Positions 48,901 through 54,900 of a stretch of DNA of 64,000 nt are shown here, piece by piece (the first letter of the stretch is position 1; each line of letters opens with the position of its first letter). The stretch lies in assembly GCA_964017235.1 (NCBI GenBank), contig OZ024929.1, positions 26,223,464-26,287,463 on the forward strand. Reading direction: 5' to 3'. This DNA comes from Sabellastarte sp. h YS-2021. Lineage: Eukaryota; Annelida; Polychaeta; Sabellida; Sabellidae. Position numbers and translations under genes: made by a program. The notes under the pieces were generated by a model. It was not told the origin of the DNA. It was given only the letters and a program-made list of their open reading frames with translations, and ran no database searches.

Positions 48901-51900
48901 CAGGATAATTCTGATTGCTCCGGGGTGGCCCAACATGCCTTGGTTTTGGGACCTGGTGGACATGTCCAGCCAAATCCCATTGAGTCTTCCCAACGTGCCA
49001 CACCTTCTGACACAGCCCTTCAATCAGATCCCTCACAGAAATCTGACAAATCTAAATCTCCACGCATGGCTCCTAGAGCCACAGCAATCAAGGAGCAGGG
49101 CTTCTCTGAAGCAGTGGCAGCACGAATTGAGGCACCTCAAAGAAAATCAACCAGATCAGTCTATGAGGCAAAGTGGACCATTTTTACAAAATGGTGCGTC
49201 TCTAATAAGGTGGACTTCGACTCTCCACCTTTAAAATCAGTGGCTGACTTCTTACTTTACCTCTTCGAGGTCAAAAACTTACAGCCAAGCACCATAGATG
49301 GTTACAGATCTGCCATAGCTGATAAACTGGGTAATGTCACCCTCAATATCAGCAAGGATGACAATCTCACCCGTCTCTTGGACAGCTTCCACAGAGACAG
49401 GCCCAAAGGGCGGAGGGGTATACCCTCCTGGAACCTCTCTCTGGTACTACACCAGCTAACGAAGGCTCCTTTCGAACCGCTTAGAGAAGCATCTCTGAAG
49501 CATCTTACCTTCAAGACTGTCTTCCTCTTGGCCCTGGGTTCCGGCAAAAGAAGGAGTGAGATTCATGCATGGCAAAACAAGAACATCAGGCACCAGTCAG
49601 ACTGGTCTAAGGTGTCTCTGTTTCCATCCCCCAGCTTTCTGTCCAAGAACCAGCTGGCAAAGGAGGGCCCAGAGAGTGTAGCCCCAGTGGTCATACCAGC
49701 CCTAGCTCCTACTCTGGATAGATCCCTCAAGTCTGACAGATCCCTTTGTCCGGTTAGAGCCCTACGCTACTATTTGGACAGGACTTCAGACATCAGGCAG
49801 GGCAAGGAATTAGTTTTTGTCTCCTTCAAAAAGAGTTTCGACAAGGACATCTCCCCTGCCACTATCTCCTCATGGATCAAGCAAACTGTGATCCTATGCT
49901 ATGAGCTCTCTGATCACCAAGCCCACACCTTACATCAAGTTAAGGCTCATGATGTCAGGGCTTTTGCTGCTTCTAAGGCATTCCAGTCGGGAGTCTCCTT
50001 AGAACAGATTCTATCAGCCTGCCACTGGAAATCTCATAATACCTTCACGCAATTTTACCTGAAGGATGTGGCTTGGGCTGATTCTGAGCTCTACCATCTG
50101 GGTCCTGTTGTGGCTGCTCAGCAGATCCACCAACAGGCAAATACCTAGAGGAGATTTGTACATAGCTTGTTAGTTGTACATTTTTATATACATGCACATA
50201 GTTTTAAAAAAAAAAAAAAAAAAAAAAATCTGGACGTACTTCCTCCGGGGGGTTTACTTCAATGGGACTGAATTCATCCCTCTCTTCCCCTACCTCAGAG
50301 CAGGTCTGTTTCAAAAAGGGGCGGGGGGGGGGGGGGGGGGGGGGGGGGGGCAAGGTCGACTCTGACGGCTTGTCTCCGGATAGCCGGATGATGATATTCG
50401 ACCATAGCCTTAAGGGTTAGCGACTTCAGGGTCTACCCAGGCTAAGAAAGGAATTTTGCATGGGTTCACTAGAGTTTTTAGTCCCTAATAGCTTACCCGC
50501 CGACCAAGCGGTAGTTATTCAGCTATTGTCCATTGGATAGGATGTATTAACGCAATAAAATTGCAAATTTAATAGGTAAATTAAATTTTTATAAGTTAAT
50601 ACCCTATCCAATGGACACACAAGACCCTCCCACCGACCCCGCTATCAGCTTATTAGGGGTCTAATAGGTTTAGACAACGAAAAAGATGCTATGACGTCAC
50701 GCTGTCTAGACAGGAAGGAAGTACCACACGCCATCTGGCGAGTGCACAGCACTGGACCGGCCTGGCCGGTGGAAACACAGGACGTCTTTTTCTGACGTTT
50801 GGCGGGCCGGTCTGCGCCGACCGGATAAGCTATTGTCCATTGGATAGGGTATTAACTTATAAAAATTTAATTTACCTATTAAATTTGCAAATTTATCCCG
50901 TCATCTTGCTATTGAATTGTCTTGATTTAATACTTTATCTTTACATACATTTTCTATACTTAAACATTTTTTGGACCTTTATATTACTGACACTGCTCTG
51001 AAAATAGGCCGATCTTTGTAATGTTTCACGACTTCTATATCTCATGGTGATGAAAACTATTTCCACAGGCTGTAGGGTATGAGCATCTCTGATGCTATTT
51101 TTTAACATTACAAATGTGTTGGGCTTTGGGGAGTTAGGCGCTCCCCAAGTGCTCATGTTTACAAAGTAAACATTAAGAGAGAATACATAAGGTAGATTAA
51201 ATTGTGTTAATAAATTTAATATTCAGATAATAAAAGTTTGGATAATAGGGGTTCTGTATGAAAATTTCACTTTAATGGAGCATGTGTTTGTCAGTTTTGT
51301 ACTCCAGAATACTCATTACTACAGTTGTAATACCAAAGTTATTTTAGTCCCCTTAATGCTTACCTGTCTACAAAAGCCATCGTACTTTAGCCACCCCATC
51401 TCCCATGTCTTCGTGGTATTACCCAGCTATGTTACCGAGCTAACAGGTTATCGATAAGGTACTAGATGTGGTGTAAAAAAATAACCAAATATAGTAATTA
51501 AATGTATAACAGGGTTTTGGGATTGTTGCTCAACTTGCACCGTAGAATCAGTCTACTGATAGAAATTGAGCACCAGAGAAGTTCATATTATATAAGATTT
51601 GACTACATGCTATGGTGTGGGAAAGTATACCCTGTATTTGAGTGCTGTAACACCATTCAGTATGATGGTACCTTTCAGATGTAAGTTTTCTGAAGCGTTG
51701 TTTCAGGAAAGGTATTTGCTGTACGTCGAAGACTACAAAGCTGGAACTTCAGGCATCGTGTAACTTTTTCTATTTAAGGCCAAGTTAAAGACTGTTGGTA
51801 AACAATATACAGCCTGGTTTCTGTGTACATACTTCTGTGTTGTATTCAGTTTTAGTTACTGTTTTATCTGTTCTATTTGTGTAGAGTCAAACCAGTTTAA

Positions 51901-54900
51901 GTGGTAGAACTCTGTCAAGTAAAAACAGAAATAAATAAACAGAAATAAATATTAGCTTGTTAAAGTCCTTCCACTGGAAATTTACCCCATTTTCAGGAAT
52001 ACTTTATTTGAGTGGAAGTATTTTCATTGTCCCTTGACATTCAAGGTCACAGAGTTCAGTTCGGGAGTCAAGTTATGAAGCATGTGAAAATCTCCACCTA
52101 ATTGTCCAATCTTGGAAACTACAATAATAATAATAACAAACATGCTGTTCTGAATGCTTTACATCAGAACAGAGTACATGCATCTGATTAACTATAATTG
52201 CTTTTTGATAAATTAAGCGAAAACTCTATCTATAAACCCTTTTCCAGAAATAGCCAAGTCACTGTCACATGTATAATTTAATTATATGGTACAGTGTAGT
52301 TTAATAAAAATAAATATGTTGTGGTAACTTTCTAAAGCTCCCTAAAAGCCTGTTTGGTCATATCAGGTTTAAAATAAACAAACTCATTACAATGACCCAT
52401 GTGTATCTAGCCTGATGTCATTGTGAACACAAGTAAAACTATAATTCTGTGTCTGTTCAAATTTGAACTTTTGCCAAACTAATTTACCATGAAATATGAG
52501 TTAACCAATTACACAATTGTTCCCATCTTGTATTTGGGACAATCAATCCTGTGTTACAGCCAGTTCACACACACAGGAAACTAAACAGGATCAAAGCATA
52601 AATATTTCTGATTTAAACCAGTGTAGGCCTGCATGATGTAGCTGAGATAGGAGTGTAACAGTGAAACATATGTATATGATTACCCTTGGCTTCTAAGGTG
52701 AGGGGCAAGGCTATTGAAATCAGATCTTTTTATCTGTGTCCCCGTGCGCTTACTGGAAAAACTATACGTCAGCTATGTGGGTCATATTTTTACACAAACT
52801 GTGATCTACCCATTTGGTTTTGTCCATCTCAAAAATGGTCTGGATATGAATCACGAGTCCATAAACTCAAAAAGTATACATCGAATCTGGATCATATTTA
52901 TACAAGTTGCAATCCATCTGTGACTCACTCATCCTCAAACATGGTCTGGATCTAGATTGCGAATACATAGAATTTTGTGCATTCCCAGCCACTGCTTGTT
53001 GGATTTTGTAATTGAGCTCTTTAGATTTCATTTACTGTATGCATTGTAGTCCTAGTTTTGGTGTACAAGTGCCTGTTGTGAACCATCCATTGCTTTACCA
53101 TGAGTAAATCTCACAAAAATACAGAGATTTGTTTATAATTTATTTATTATATTAACAAGTAACACACAAGACAAAGGACTGTTATGGCATCAGTAGAATT
53201 CTAGAATCAACTTCGATATACAAGTAACCCTATTTATGTTGCTATTTATTCAATAAAAGGTGAGTGTTTTATTTTATCAGGATTTATGCAGTGGTCCATG
53301 TACACTCTATCTATGTACACTCTCCTATTGCATTTTACTCTGTCGAATATCAATGTAATAAGTACCTGTCAAGTGTGAACTGGTCCATGAAAACGCAAAC
53401 AAAAATTTGGTTTCAGTTCATTCCTGTTGATGTTTCTGGGTGTGTTTTGAAATAACCTTTGTACAGACAGTACACCTTCAGAAGAGTGAACTCATATACA
53501 ACAGAGGATGGCTAAAGGTGTAAATTTCTGAAATATCACCCCAATTCAAATTTATACCTGGGTTCAAGTAAAAGCAGGTGCAAAACAACTGATTGCATTG
53601 TTTGTCACTATTTTTGTTCCCAATAAATGTCTGGTCATCTTGTGTTGACAATAAATTAACACCTGTACTCATATTTGTTATAAATCTAGAATAAGGCCTT
53701 ATGTGTAAGATATATTTATACAGAGACAAAAAAAAAACAGAAATCCAAAAAATCTTCTCTAAAGTCCAGGATTTCATATGTGGTGACTCAAAGATGGGTG
53801 GGAGGGCGGCGGGAAAAGGTTTGTCCGGGCTGTATCTCAGAAACCATAAGGTGTAGGAAGTTGAAACGTGGTATGAACATTGGTTAGGGTGTAGGTATGT
53901 AACGTCATGGTGTGACCTTTATATGACCTTCGACCTTTCCGTAGTGATCCTAACATTTAAAATCTTGTCCAGGCTATATATCAGAAACCATAAGGTGTAG
54001 GATGTTGATACTTGGTAGTGACATTAGTTAGGGGGTGTAAGTGTGCAATTTCATGGTGTGACCTTGGTTTGACCTTTGACTTTAAACTTTGTGACCTTGA
54101 ACTTTAAAATCTTTTCCGGGCTATATCTTAGAAATTATAAGTTGTAGGAAGTTGATACTGGTTAAGCAAAGTAGTTAGGGGGTGTAGGTGTGCAATGTCA
54201 TGGTGTGGCCTTGATTTGACCTTTGACATTGCTGTAGTGACCTTTACCTTTCAAAACTTGTCTGGGCTATACCTCAGAAACCATAAGGTGTAGAAAGTTG
54301 ATATTTGGTAGGGACATTTGTTGGGGGTGTAGATGAACAACAAGGTGGTGTGACCTTGATTTGACCTTTTACACCACTGAAGTGACCTTGACCTTTAAAA
54401 TCTTCTCCAGGCTACATCTCGAAAACTGTCATGTGTAGAAGATAATTATGTGTAGGGACATTGGTTAGGGAGTGTAGGTGTGCAATGTCATGGTGTGAAT
54501 TTGATATTTGTTCGAAAATTGGTTAGACGGTGTAGGTGAGCAACGACGTTGTTGTAGTGACCTTGACCTTTAAAATATTGTCTGAGCCATATCTCAGAAA
54601 CTGTAGGGTGCAGAAAGTTTATTCTTGGATGGTTCATTGGTTGAGGAGTGCAGGTATGCTAAGTCATGGTGTGATCTTTAACCTTAGCTATGCCAAAGTG
54701 TGTTCACCTGCCATAATTGAGACACATTTCTCTCATGACAAAGATATATGGATTGTTGTAACTTATTATTATATGTACTTTTACTTAATTGTGATATTTC
54801 TACTGGTAGCTATACTTCAATTAATACATTTTACAGTACTGTTCTGACAAATTTAACCTGTTTTTAAATGCAATTATACTGAAAATTTCCTTTAAAAATT

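Larger units (their letters stand above)
44493..50890 (+). mobile_element. DIRS retrotransposon, structurally complete copy (element 2)
   Basis: 6398 bp. Left inverted terminal repeat 44503-44685, gag 44839-46935, RT/RNase H about 46936-49234, tyrosine recombinase to 50148, internal complementary region 50521-50616, right terminal repeat 50676-50850, right end 50890. All three coding frames are uninterrupted, so this copy is young compared with element 1. Its left end directly abuts element 1's right end. Confidence 0.93.
38302..51104 (+). mobile_element. ACAGCCC-headed repeat, copy 2, split by the DIRS pair
   Basis: Head TACCTCACAGCCC with palindromic partner GGGCTGT, then about 2.5 units of the 143-bp repeat, and left remnant ending TTTAGTTTACTG at 38883. 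The repeat resumes at 50891 (ATTTATCCCGTCATC) and runs to CAGGCTGTAGGGTA and GCATCTCTGATGCTATTTTT. Copy 1 reads TTTAGTTTACTGATTAATGC at the matching place, which gives the empty site. Confidence 0.75.

Noticed and set aside
47260-49060. Middle of the long frame preceding the recombinase as a real protein domain
   Set aside because: It overlaps the RT/RNase H frame, is Pro/Ser/Arg/Gln-rich without recognisable motifs and is not kept in element 1. Only the first Cys-rich part and the recombinase are supported.
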